Source: Enterococcus cecorum DSM 20682 = ATCC 43198
Lineage (GTDB): Bacteria; Bacillota; Bacilli; Lactobacillales; Enterococcaceae
Reading direction: 5' to 3'
NCBI RefSeq assembly: GCF_000407565.1
Contig: NZ_ASWI01000004.1
Location: forward strand, 576,001-640,000
Length of the DNA: 64,000 bases
Below the pieces are notes generated by a model. The model was not told the DNA's origin, did not search any database, and saw only the letters and a list, made by a program, of their open reading frames with translations. A program made the translations under genes and the position numbers. How positions within the stretch are numbered: position 1 is the first letter of the stretch; each line of letters starts with the position of its first letter. Of the stretch, positions 36,035-43,978 are shown one piece after another.

Positions 36035-37107
36035 ATAGATCTAAAATTCTTCGCTGGGTTGCTTACCTTTCATTAACTTTCTTTTTGAGCTTCATTTTTG
36101 TTCTATTTGCTTATTTTTTTGCTCAAGGGAATAAGCAATGGATGTTAAGGATATTGTCTGCAAAGATATTATTTGTGCCTATTATTGTTTATATTGCGTT
36201 ATTAGCCATTCTATTAGCAATCGCAATGTGTTTAATCTATTTTTTTAAGCAAAAAGGTTTATTAGACCCAATTGAACAACAAGTCAAAAAAATAAAGGAA
36301 GCACGTGTTGATGAATTTCAACCTTTAGCTTTTAATAAATTAACTAAAGTTGAAAATTATCATCAAAAAGAGATTATTGAAGGCTTAAACGAAATTCAAA
36401 AGCAAATTCAGACAATGACGTTGGATTTGCAGACAGAGCATCAAAAACAAGAATTACTCGATGGCGAAAGTAAAGAGGAAATTCTTGAAAATGAACGTCA
36501 TCGCTTGGCTAGAGAACTTCATGATTCTGTTTCACAACAATTATTTGCTGCGATGATGATTATGTCTGCATTAAATGAAACCATTGATCGAGGAGAAAGT
36601 ATCACGAACTTTTCTAAACAGATTCAAATGGTTGCTAAAATATTATCCATGGCTCAATCTGAGATGCGAGCTTTGTTATTACATTTAAGACCGATTAATT
36701 TGGAAGGACGTAGCTTAAAACAAGGGATTGAACAATTATTAGTAGAGCTTCAATCAAAAGTTGAATTGAAGATAATCTATGATGTAGAGGAAGTGTCCAT
36801 TCAACCTTCTATTGAAAACGAGTTATTCCGTGTGGTGCAAGAGCTATTATCTAATACTTTGCGCCATGCTAAAGCTTCTGAACTTGAACTTTATTTAAAT
36901 CAATCAGCAAATCAATTGGTTTTAAGAATACAAGATGATGGCGTAGGCTTTGATACTTCCAAGAAAAAAGCTGGGAGTTATGGCTTGTTAAACGTGAAGG
37001 AGCGTATTTCGAGTGTCGGCGGTACAGTTAAAATTATTAGTATTCCAAATCAAGGTACAAGCATTGAAATAAAAATACCTTTAATTGATAATGAGGTGAG
37101 GAAATGA
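36031..37107 (+). CDS. liaS: Sensor histidine kinase LiaS
   Basis: A NarL-type kinase of 358 residues with two membrane spans (about 10-32 and 45-70) and a very short outside loop, an intramembrane-sensing layout. A coiled linker leads to the HisKA_3 motif LARELHDSVSQQ with the phospho-acceptor His164. The ATPase domain has VQELLSNTLRHAKA (N box) and DDGVGFD (G1). It overlaps liaF and liaR by ATGA junctions. The family responds to lipid II antibiotics and daptomycin. Confidence 0.95.
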   Translation: MNRSKILRWVAYLSLTFFLSFIFVLFAYFFAQGNKQWMLRILSAKILFVPIIVYIALLAILLAIAMCLIYFFKQKGLLDPIEQQVKKIKEARVDEFQPLAFNKLTKVENYHQKEIIEGLNEIQKQIQTMTLDLQTEHQKQELLDGESKEEILENERHRLARELHDSVSQQLFAAMMIMSALNETIDRGESITNFSKQIQMVAKILSMAQSEMRALLLHLRPINLEGRSLKQGIEQLLVELQSKVELKIIYDVEEVSIQPSIENELFRVVQELLSNTLRHAKASELELYLNQSANQLVLRIQDDGVGFDTSKKKAGSYGLLNVKERISSVGGTVKIISIPNQGTSIEIKIPLIDNEVRK

Positions 37108-37733
37108 TTAAAGTATTACTAGTTGATGATCATGAAATGGTTCGTCTAGGTGTTTCGACTTATTTGAGTATTCAACCTGATATTGAAGTTGTTGGGGAAG
37201 CAAGCGATGGGCAAGAAGGGGTAGAAAAAGCCCTATCACTTCGTCCTGATGTTATTCTGATGGATTTAGTCATGGATAATATGGACGGTATTACAGCAAC
37301 GAAAGAAATTTTAGCACAATGGCCGCAAGCAAAAATATTGATTGTCACGAGCTACATTGATGATGAAAAAGTATTTCCTGCCATTCAAGCCGGGGCGAGT
37401 GGTTACTTATTAAAAACATCTTCAGCACAGGAAATTGCTGAAGCAGTTCGTAAAACGATTGTTGGCGAAAGGGTAATTGAAGAAGAAGTCAGTGAAAAAA
37501 TTCAAAACCAAGATTATGCCAATCAATACTTTTTATATGAAGAGTTAACCAATCGGGAACGTGAAGTCTTGGATTTGATTGCGCAAGGTAAAAGTAATCA
37601 AGAAATCGCAGAAATACTGTTTATTACATTGAAAACTGTTAAAACACATGTATCGAATATTTTAGCTAAATTAGGTGTGGAAGATCGCACACAAGCAGCA
37701 ATCTATGCATTTAAACATGGCTTGGTAAAGTAA
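37104..37733 (+). CDS. liaR: Response regulator LiaR
   Basis: A NarL/LuxR-type regulator of 209 residues. The receiver has the acidic pair in LLVDDHE, phospho-acceptor Asp54 in ILMDLVMD and the conserved Lys in YLLKTSS. The LuxR helix-turn-helix (LTNREREVLDLIAQGKSNQEIAEIL) follows. In enterococci LiaR activates membrane-remodelling genes, and its mutations give daptomycin resistance. It is the last gene of the liaFSR unit. Confidence 0.96.
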   Translation: MIKVLLVDDHEMVRLGVSTYLSIQPDIEVVGEASDGQEGVEKALSLRPDVILMDLVMDNMDGITATKEILAQWPQAKILIVTSYIDDEKVFPAIQAGASGYLLKTSSAQEIAEAVRKTIVGERVIEEEVSEKIQNQDYANQYFLYEELTNREREVLDLIAQGKSNQEIAEILFITLKTVKTHVSNILAKLGVEDRTQAAIYAFKHGLVK

Positions 37734-37752
37734 GAAAGAAGGTATCATAAAG

Positions 37753-38418
37753 GTGAAACAAAATTATGCAATCATTGGGTTAGGTCGTTTTGGTGGCAGT
37801 ATTTGTCGTACTTTGGTAGAATCAGGTCAAGAAGTTTTAGCCATCGATTCCAATGAAGAACGTGTAAATGAATATATGAATATCGCAACGCATGCAGTTG
37901 TAGGAAATGCGCAAGATGAAAGTACATTGCGTTCTTTAGGGATTCGTAACTTTGATCATGTCATAGTTGCTATTGGTGAGGATATCCAAGCTAGTATTTT
38001 AGTGACATTAATGGTTAAAGAAATGGGCGTTCCCAATGTTTTGGCTAAAGCACAAAATGAATATCACGCAAAAGTACTAGAGCGTGTTGGAGCTGATCGT
38101 GTGGTCCATCCTGAACGTGATATGGGGGTAAGAATTGCGCATAACTTAGTCTCAAGAAATATTTTAGATTTTATTGAACTATCTGATGAGTTTTCGTTGG
38201 CAGAGATTAAAGTATCTAATCCTAAATTCTTTAATAAATCCCTTATCGAAGTGAATTTCCGTCAACGATTTGGCTTAACAGTTGTTGCTATTCGTCGTGC
38301 GGATGGTCAAGTGGTTGTTTCACCGCCTGCTAACGAAATTGTCTGCGAAAATGATAATTTGTTAGTCATCGGTAGTACTGTAAACGTTGATAATCTTGAT
38401 GAAAAACTTAATGATTAG
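37753..38418 (+). CDS. ktrA: Potassium transport regulatory subunit KtrA/TrkA family
   Basis: A 221-residue cytoplasmic gating ring subunit for a Ktr potassium channel. The Rossmann RCK_N domain carries IIGLGRFGGSIC and ends its nucleotide site with DSN. The RCK_C domain (LAEIKVSNPKFFNKSLIEVNFRQRFGLTVVAIRR) is the one that binds cyclic-di-AMP in homologues. Start GTG at 37753. No KtrB membrane subunit is adjacent. A KtrC role is equally possible. Confidence 0.92.
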   Translation: MKQNYAIIGLGRFGGSICRTLVESGQEVLAIDSNEERVNEYMNIATHAVVGNAQDESTLRSLGIRNFDHVIVAIGEDIQASILVTLMVKEMGVPNVLAKAQNEYHAKVLERVGADRVVHPERDMGVRIAHNLVSRNILDFIELSDEFSLAEIKVSNPKFFNKSLIEVNFRQRFGLTVVAIRRADGQVVVSPPANEIVCENDNLLVIGSTVNVDNLDEKLND

Positions 38419-38429
38419 GAGGTTTTTTG

Positions 38430-38720
38430 ATGGAATTAACGATTTCACCAAAAGCACATGAATGGTTTAAAAAGGAGATTATCCTAAATCCTGGACAAGG
38501 CATCCGTTTTTTTGGAAAAGTCTATGGTAGTACCCCGGTTCATGAAGGGTTTTCAGTTGGGATGAGTGTCGATACACCAAGTCGACCTTTAGTTCAAGTT
38601 ACTGTAGATGATTTCACTTATTTTGTTGAAGAAGATGATCAGTGGTTTTTTGATGGCTATCAGTTAGTCGTGAATTATGATGAAAAATTAGATGAGCCAT
38701 CCTATGAGTTTATTAATTAA
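38430..38720 (+). CDS. HesB/YneR-like protein without cysteines
   Basis: A 96-residue protein with the beta-fold of the HesB/IscA iron-sulfur family. MELTISPKAHEWFKKEI opens it and GYQLVVNYDEKLDEPSYEF closes it. It has no cysteine at all, so it cannot bind a cluster as IscA does. This matches the YneR-type subfamily of unknown function. ATG at 38430 follows AGGAGG by seven bases; the TTG three bases earlier is less suitable. Confidence 0.85.
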   Translation: MELTISPKAHEWFKKEIILNPGQGIRFFGKVYGSTPVHEGFSVGMSVDTPSRPLVQVTVDDFTYFVEEDDQWFFDGYQLVVNYDEKLDEPSYEFIN

Positions 38721-38721
38721 A

Positions 38722-38768
38722 AAAAATCGTTTCTATTCCTCTTATTTAGAAGAATAGAAACGATTTTT
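38722..38768. terminator. Bidirectional terminator between the HesB-like and DUF1189 genes
   Basis: A perfect 17-bp stem (38722-38738 with 38752-38768) with A and T runs at its ends. Its right arm overlaps the stop codon of the minus-strand gene. Confidence 0.92.
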
Positions 38769-39570
38769 ATTTTAGCTTTATTTTTGTTTCATCCTTTAAA
38801 GCTTGCGTAAAAATAAAGAAACTTCCCAAGGTAATAAACAATCCTGTATCAAATTCAGGATAAATAAAACTGATGATAAGTGACAATAAGACTGGCAGAC
38901 TAGCACAAGCAATCATCATTTTTAAATTGTCGAGAAAACCATTTTTACAACGAATCATATGACTGTAAATGTTGCCAATCAGTGCAACTATAAAGATATT
39001 AATTGCTAAATTGACAAAAGCTGGATATAAAACAAGTAAGATAATCAATCCATACATCCAGATTGGAAATTGACTGTTTTTTACTTCTTGTTTGATTTGT
39101 TGACTGGTGATACCATCTAATATTGGATTGTTGTAGGAAATGGCTAACTTGTTACCGCCTAATAAATTACTTGTTAGCTCTGTACTAGGAAATCCAATTA
39201 ATAGTTCATCTTTGGTTAATCCAGCACTAATAAAATTTCCCAGGCGATCATTGATGATTTCCTTTTTGGTTCGTTTAGCCTCAGGATCAAATGTAAAGAT
39301 GACGGTATCTGTTTGATAGATAAAGCCTTTTTCATTTTCATTGTGTAGTTGCAGCTCACCATTTTTAATACTGAAATCAGGCAAGTGTGAAACAATTGTT
39401 AGGCTATCTTGTTTAATTGAATGGAAAACTTCTTTTACCTGAGCGGCTAAAGGTAAGGCCATTACTAGACTTAATAGAAGTAAATAGCTAATAAGCTTGC
39501 CAAAGGGTAATTTTTTAACCTCTTTTATTTGATTGAAATGAATCATTGAATCTTTCAATATTTGAATCAT
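38767..39570 (-). CDS. DUF1189-like membrane protein
   Basis: A 267-residue protein. One membrane span near residues 25-45 is followed by an extracytoplasmic beta-rich region (about 50-165) and three C-terminal spans. The layout and the FNQIKEVKKLPFGKLISYLLLLSL opening fit the DUF1189 family, whose function is unknown. GAGGAG lies twelve bases before the ATG, a little far. Confidence 0.75.
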   Translation of the reverse strand: MIQILKDSMIHFNQIKEVKKLPFGKLISYLLLLSLVMALPLAAQVKEVFHSIKQDSLTIVSHLPDFSIKNGELQLHNENEKGFIYQTDTVIFTFDPEAKRTKKEIINDRLGNFISAGLTKDELLIGFPSTELTSNLLGGNKLAISYNNPILDGITSQQIKQEVKNSQFPIWMYGLIILLVLYPAFVNLAINIFIVALIGNIYSHMIRCKNGFLDNLKMMIACASLPVLLSLIISFIYPEFDTGLFITLGSFFIFTQALKDETKIKLK

Positions 39571-39694
39571 TCTGTATAAAAACTCCTCAATTAATTTATT
39601 GTTAATATTTTACCTAAGTTTATCCAAATTAACAAGCATTAGCTGCTTAAAATCAATAAATACAATATAAAATTAAGTTTTATGAGCATATGTT

Positions 39695-39723
39695 TTGCGC
39701 TATTTCACAAGTTTTGATACGCT
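39695..39723 (+). promoter_or_regulatory. Possible sodA promoter
   Basis: TTGCGC (39695-39700), 17-base spacer, TACGCT (39718-39723). Both elements are imperfect. Confidence 0.4.
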
Positions 39724-39755
39724 TAGTATGTAAACAATTCTAGGAGGTCTTGAAT

Positions 39756-40364
39756 ATGACTTATCAATTACCAAAATTACCTTACGCTTATGATGCATTA
39801 GTACCTACAATCGATGAAGAAACAATGCATCTACATCATGAAAAACATCATAAAACCTATTTAACAAATTTAAATGCGGCTTTAGAAAAACATCCAGAGT
39901 TGCCAGAAAAATCTATTGAAGACTTATTAGCTGGTATCAATGAAGTGCCTGCTGATATTCGCCAAGCTGTTATTAATAATGGTGGTGGACACGCAAACCA
40001 TTCATTCTTCTGGAAAATTATGACGCCAAACGGTCAAGGTGCGCCTGTGGGTGAATTAAAAGCTGCTATTGACGAAACTTTTGGTAGCTTCGATGAATTC
40101 AAGGCACAATTTAAAGCTGCTGCGGCTAGTCGTTTTGGTTCAGGTTGGGCTTGGTTAGTTGTCGACAATGGTAAATTAGCTATTATTTCTACTGCGAACC
40201 AAGATTCACCATTAATGGAAGGCAAAACACCAGTTGTTGGGCTTGACGTTTGGGAACATGCTTATTACTTAAATTATCATAATGTTCGTCCTAACTACAT
40301 CGATGCCTTTTGGAATGTTGTAAACTGGGAACAAGCCAACGAAAATTATTTAGCTGCAAAATAA
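39756..40364 (+). CDS. sodA: Superoxide dismutase (Mn type)
   Basis: A 202-residue enzyme dismutating superoxide. The metal ligands are in [17 protein letters not shown] and DVWEHAYY (Asp and His). GSGWAWLVV and the Gln in TANQDSP favour manganese over iron. ATG at 39756 lies six bases after AGGAGG; the TTG at 39750 is not needed. It is a single-gene unit with its own terminator. Confidence 0.97.
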   Translation: MTYQLPKLPYAYDALVPTIDEETMHLHHEKHHKTYLTNLNAALEKHPELPEKSIEDLLAGINEVPADIRQAVINNGGGHANHSFFWKIMTPNGQGAPVGELKAAIDETFGSFDEFKAQFKAAAASRFGSGWAWLVVDNGKLAIISTANQDSPLMEGKTPVVGLDVWEHAYYLNYHNVRPNYIDAFWNVVNWEQANENYLAAK

Positions 40365-40379
40365 TTGATTTGAAATACT

Positions 40380-40417
40380 AAGTGGGAGGCTAAGCAAAAG
40401 TAGCCTCTCACTTTTTT
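40380..40417 (+). terminator. Terminator after sodA
   Basis: AAGTGGGAGGCTA pairs with TAGCCTCTCACTT (one mismatch-type wobble), followed by six T residues. Confidence 0.92.
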
Positions 40418-40470
40418 ATTTCTATTTAAGTAAATTGTACTAAAATAGGCTGTTCAAATGTTTTGGCTTA

Positions 40471-40479
40471 TGTTAAAAT
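40471..40479 (+). promoter_or_regulatory. Extended -10 promoter for the phosphohexomutase
   Basis: TGTTAAAAT, 45 bases before the start codon, with TGTTCA 17 bases upstream of the hexamer as a weak -35. Confidence 0.5.
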
Positions 40480-40523
40480 GAAACCGCTATTAAAATTGTA
40501 TTAATCGATTTGGAGTGATTAGA

Positions 40524-42023
40524 ATGGATGATATCTTAGCTTTACAAAATGGTTCTGATATTCGCGGCATTGCGATGTCAACAGATGAATTAAAAGCGAA
40601 CCTAACACCAATTCAAGCCATGATGGTTGCACAAGGAATATTAAATTGGTATGCTGATAAAATTGGTCAAATTCCTACAAAATTAACAATTGGTCTTGGG
40701 TGTGACAGTCGTTTAACTGGTCCAAGTCTCAAACAAGCCATGATTGATACCTTTATTGATTATGGAGTAGAAGTGATTGATTTTGGTATGGCTACGACAC
40801 CCGCGATGTTTATGGCGACTCAATTTGAACAGTTTGCATGTGATGTTTCAGTGATGTTGACGGCTAGCCATTTACCTTATTATTATAATGGAATTAAAAT
40901 TTTTACCAACCAAGGGGGCGTGGAAAAAGCAGATATTCAAAATATTCTAGCGCTTAGTCAATCAAAGGTTTCCTATAGTCTAAGTCAAGGTACTACTCGC
41001 TTAGAAGATTTGATCACACCATATGCCAGATTTTTAGTGCAAAAAATTCAAAACGCAACGAAGCAAGAACAGCCGCTTTCAGGTTTACATATTTTAGTAG
41101 ATGCAGGAAATGGTGCAGGTGGCTTCTTTGCAGAAAAGGTGCTACAAATTTTAGGTGCTGATACTTCGGGTTCACAGTTCTTAAATCCAGATGGTCATTT
41201 TCCTAACCATATTCCAAATCCTGATAATAAAGAAGCAATGACTAGTATTCGTCAAGCTGTATTAGCAAATCATGCAGATTTAGGAGTTATTTTTGATACC
41301 GATGTTGACCGCAGTGCACTAGTTACAAAGAATGGGACTTTTTTAAATCGTAATAATTTGATTGCTGTTTTAAGTCAAATGATTATTCAAGAACATCCCG
41401 GTACTAGTATTGTCACAAACTCACCGACTAGCAGTCATTTAAAAGTTTTTATTGAATCACTCGGTGGCCATCAAGTACGCTACATTTCAGGTTATCGCAA
41501 TGTGATTAATAAGGCGATTGATTTAAATAAAGAAGGGATTGATTGTCAACTCGCAATTGAGACAAGCGGACATGCAGCATTCAAAGAAAATTATTTCTTA
41601 GATGATGGTGCCTATGTGATTGCTAAAGTATTAATGCTTTTACCTAAATTAGTAGCAGAAAATCGCGCTCTAGATGATTTGATTACAGATTTAAAACAAC
41701 CTGCAGAAACGCTAGAAGTACGCTTTAAACTAGAAGTTGCAGATTTTAAACAGCTAGGACTAGAAGTCATTCAATATTTCCAAGAGATTAAGATTCCAGG
41801 CTTTATAATTGACTTAGAAAATCATGAAGGCGTTCGTTTTAATTTAAGAGATAGTTATGGAGATGGTTGGTTTTTACTTCGTCTTAGTTTACATGAACCA
41901 TTACTTGTCTTGCAGATAGAAAATGATGTTGCTGGTTTGATGCCTGTTGTATTGAAACAAATTCATGAACTAATGAATCACTTTCCAAAGGTGAATCAAG
42001 ATAAATTATTAGCACATCTATAA
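40524..42023 (+). CDS. Phosphomannomutase/phosphoglucomutase-family enzyme
   Basis: A 499-residue alpha-D-phosphohexomutase. The phosphoserine loop is LTASHLPYYYNG (usually TASHNP). The magnesium loop is FDTDVDRSA, not the common DGDxDR. The sugar-binding loop is ETSGHAAFKENYFLDDG. A C-terminal phosphate-binding domain follows. The enzyme would interconvert hexose 6- and 1-phosphates for polysaccharide or nucleotide-sugar synthesis; which sugar is not clear. ATG at 40524 follows GGAG by eight bases. Confidence 0.87.
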   Translation: MDDILALQNGSDIRGIAMSTDELKANLTPIQAMMVAQGILNWYADKIGQIPTKLTIGLGCDSRLTGPSLKQAMIDTFIDYGVEVIDFGMATTPAMFMATQFEQFACDVSVMLTASHLPYYYNGIKIFTNQGGVEKADIQNILALSQSKVSYSLSQGTTRLEDLITPYARFLVQKIQNATKQEQPLSGLHILVDAGNGAGGFFAEKVLQILGADTSGSQFLNPDGHFPNHIPNPDNKEAMTSIRQAVLANHADLGVIFDTDVDRSALVTKNGTFLNRNNLIAVLSQMIIQEHPGTSIVTNSPTSSHLKVFIESLGGHQVRYISGYRNVINKAIDLNKEGIDCQLAIETSGHAAFKENYFLDDGAYVIAKVLMLLPKLVAENRALDDLITDLKQPAETLEVRFKLEVADFKQLGLEVIQYFQEIKIPGFIIDLENHEGVRFNLRDSYGDGWFLLRLSLHEPLLVLQIENDVAGLMPVVLKQIHELMNHFPKVNQDKLLAHL

Positions 42024-42030
42024 ATTTAAC

Positions 42031-42058
42031 TTGCGAACGTTTTCAGTTGTGGTATAAT
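42031..42058 (+). promoter_or_regulatory. Promoter for the second csp gene
   Basis: TTGCGA (42031-42036), 16-base spacer ending in TGG, TATAAT (42053-42058). The leader is about 45 bases, much shorter than that of the first csp gene. Confidence 0.8.
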
Positions 42059-42109
42059 CTTACCGAGACAGTTTTTTTGTCTGAATGAAATTTTGGAGGT
42101 TTTTCTTTC

Positions 42110-42310
42110 ATGGAACACGGAACAGTAAAATGGTTCAATAATGAAAAAGGTTTTGGCTTTATTACAAACGATCAAGGAGAAGACGTTTTTGTACACTTTT
42201 CTGCGATTCAATCAGAAGGCTATAAATCATTAGAAGAAGGACAAGAAGTATCTTTTACAATTGTTGAAGGTGCGCGTGGTCCGCAAGCAGCCGAAGTTGT
42301 TAAATTATAA
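42110..42310 (+). CDS. csp: Cold-shock protein (second copy)
   Basis: A 66-residue OB-fold RNA chaperone, very similar to the one at 26862. [16 protein letters not shown] and VFVHFSAIQ are the RNA-binding motifs, and [10 protein letters not shown] ends it. GGAGG precedes the ATG. The short leader and strong promoter suggest expression at normal temperature, while the first copy may be the cold-inducible one. Confidence 0.96.
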   Translation: MEHGTVKWFNNEKGFGFITNDQGEDVFVHFSAIQSEGYKSLEEGQEVSFTIVEGARGPQAAEVVKL

Positions 42311-42329
42311 TTATTACTATTTTTTTAAT

Positions 42330-42378
42330 GAGAATGGTGGATAAGTTAATGATGGCTTATCTATCATTCTCGTTTTTA
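42330..42378 (+). terminator. Terminator after csp
   Basis: A 16-base arm pair (42330-42345 with 42356-42371, one bulge) followed by five T residues. Confidence 0.85.
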
Positions 42379-42493
42379 AGTGGTCAGCTTTATTTAAAAA
42401 CATTGCGAATATTTCTTTTTCTTTAAATTTTTGTAATAAAATTTGTGAGGTATTGCTCAACTATGTAAGTTATGGCAAAATCTATGTGATGTG

Positions 42494-42576
42494 TACCTTA
42501 AATATTGTAGGGAGATATCAAGAAAATCCCGTAGTTTTCTTTTATTAAATACCAATTTTTAAGGTATTTTTATTTT
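42494..42576 (+). promoter_or_regulatory. Leader with competing hairpins before the LCP gene
   Basis: TACCTTAAA (42494-42502) is perfectly complementary to TTTAAGGTA (42558-42566). The latter overlaps the right arm of a second hairpin, AAATACC (42547-42553) with GGTATTT (42563-42569), which is followed by TTATTTT. The two folds exclude each other, as in an attenuator. No promoter is convincing and the trigger is unknown. Confidence 0.35.
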
Positions 42577-42587
42577 AGAGGTGTATT

Positions 42588-43745
42588 ATGAAATTATATC
42601 AAAAAATTATTATTGCAATATTAGGAGTGATTGCAGTTGTTGTAACTAGTGCGACGGTTTGGGCTACTTTTGCCTACAAAGATGCCAATGCTACTTTTAA
42701 TGCAATTAGTAAAAAGATTGAACGTGCAACTTCGCCAAAACGAGAAAAGGCCATTAGTTATGAAGATCGTGATCCAATTACGATTGCTTTACTTGGACTT
42801 GATACTGGTGGGCTAGGACGTACTGAACAAGGTCGTAGTGACACGATGATGATTGTTACGCTTAATCCCAGACAGAAAAAAACTACAGTAGTAAGTATTG
42901 ACCGTGATATTTATACTAAAATCGTTGGCTACGATACTTATGATAAATTAAATCATGCTTATGCTTTTGGTGGCGTAAAGATGTCTTTAAATTCCATTGA
43001 ATATTTATTAGATGTCCCAATTGATCATTATATTGCCATTAACTTTACTGGTTTAAGTGATTTAATCGATGCAGTGGGTGGTATCACTGTAGACAATAAG
43101 ATTGATTTTACACTTGATGGTGTGCACGTTCCTAAAGGCAAACATCATTTAAATGGTGAATCTGGATTAGCCTATGCTCGGATGCGTTATGAAGATCCAG
43201 AAGGGGATATTGGTCGTCAGCGTCGTCAACGTGAAGTCGTAACTAAAATTGTTAATAAAGTCATTGGTTTAGATGGTGTTACTAAGTATAAAAAGATTCT
43301 AAAAGCAGTTGAAGATAATTGTTCAACGAATCTATCTTGGGACCAATTGATGGATATTTCTAAAAACTATGTGCCAGCCTTAGATAATATTAAGAGTTAT
43401 CAATTGAGTGGGATTGAGCCTGACTGGATGAGTGATGTCTATTATCAAGTGGTCGGAAAACACCGTTTATTAAATATTCAAAATTTAATCAAATCTGAGC
43501 TTGGACTACCAACTAGATCAGAATTACCGATTTCTGATGGATATTCGGATGGTTATATTGAAAAACAATTATATGATGATGAAGATGAGCCTTTAGTCGA
43601 TGATGATACTGCTAAAAAAAGTTCAACTGAAAGTTCTTCAGATTCTTCAGAGCAAACGACTGATGAAGTTTATGATAGCAATGGTTATCAAGAGGATGGC
43701 AGTGATTATCAAGTAGAAGCACAAAACATTGCAACAAACGAATGA
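42588..43745 (+). CDS. LytR-CpsA-Psr (LCP) family wall polymer ligase
   Basis: A 385-residue membrane-anchored phosphotransferase that attaches teichoic acids or polysaccharides to peptidoglycan. An N-terminal membrane span (about 7-29) leads to the LCP domain with ALLGLDTGG, GRSDTMMIVTLNP, VSIDRDIYTKI and the arginine-rich RMRYEDPEGDIGRQRRQREV. The C-terminal tail is rich in Ser, Asp and Glu and probably disordered. ATG follows AGAGGTG. The polymer substrate cannot be deduced. Confidence 0.93.
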   Translation: MKLYQKIIIAILGVIAVVVTSATVWATFAYKDANATFNAISKKIERATSPKREKAISYEDRDPITIALLGLDTGGLGRTEQGRSDTMMIVTLNPRQKKTTVVSIDRDIYTKIVGYDTYDKLNHAYAFGGVKMSLNSIEYLLDVPIDHYIAINFTGLSDLIDAVGGITVDNKIDFTLDGVHVPKGKHHLNGESGLAYARMRYEDPEGDIGRQRRQREVVTKIVNKVIGLDGVTKYKKILKAVEDNCSTNLSWDQLMDISKNYVPALDNIKSYQLSGIEPDWMSDVYYQVVGKHRLLNIQNLIKSELGLPTRSELPISDGYSDGYIEKQLYDDEDEPLVDDDTAKKSSTESSSDSSEQTTDEVYDSNGYQEDGSDYQVEAQNIATNE

Positions 43746-43748
43746 TTA

Positions 43749-43786
43749 AAAAGCAATCTAGATTAATCTCTAGGTTGCTTTTATTT
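43749..43786 (+). terminator. Terminator after the LCP gene
   Basis: AAAAGCAATCTAGA pairs with TCTAGGTTGCTTTT (one wobble), then TATTTT. The remaining gap to 43978 holds a TAGAAT (43939-43944) that may be the -10 for the PBP gene. Confidence 0.85.
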
Positions 43787-43978
43787 TGCTTTAACTCTAG
43801 ATAACAATTTTTGCTAATATTTTAGCTGATTTTCATCTTTTTTGCTGTAAATATGATAGAATATAAAGATATGAAACGAATGTTGTAAACTTTTTTTAAA
43901 AGTTGTGTGACATTTGGCTATCCGAATATATTTTAGGGTAGAATAGAAGAGCAAGTTCATTTCAAGGAGCGTTTTATT

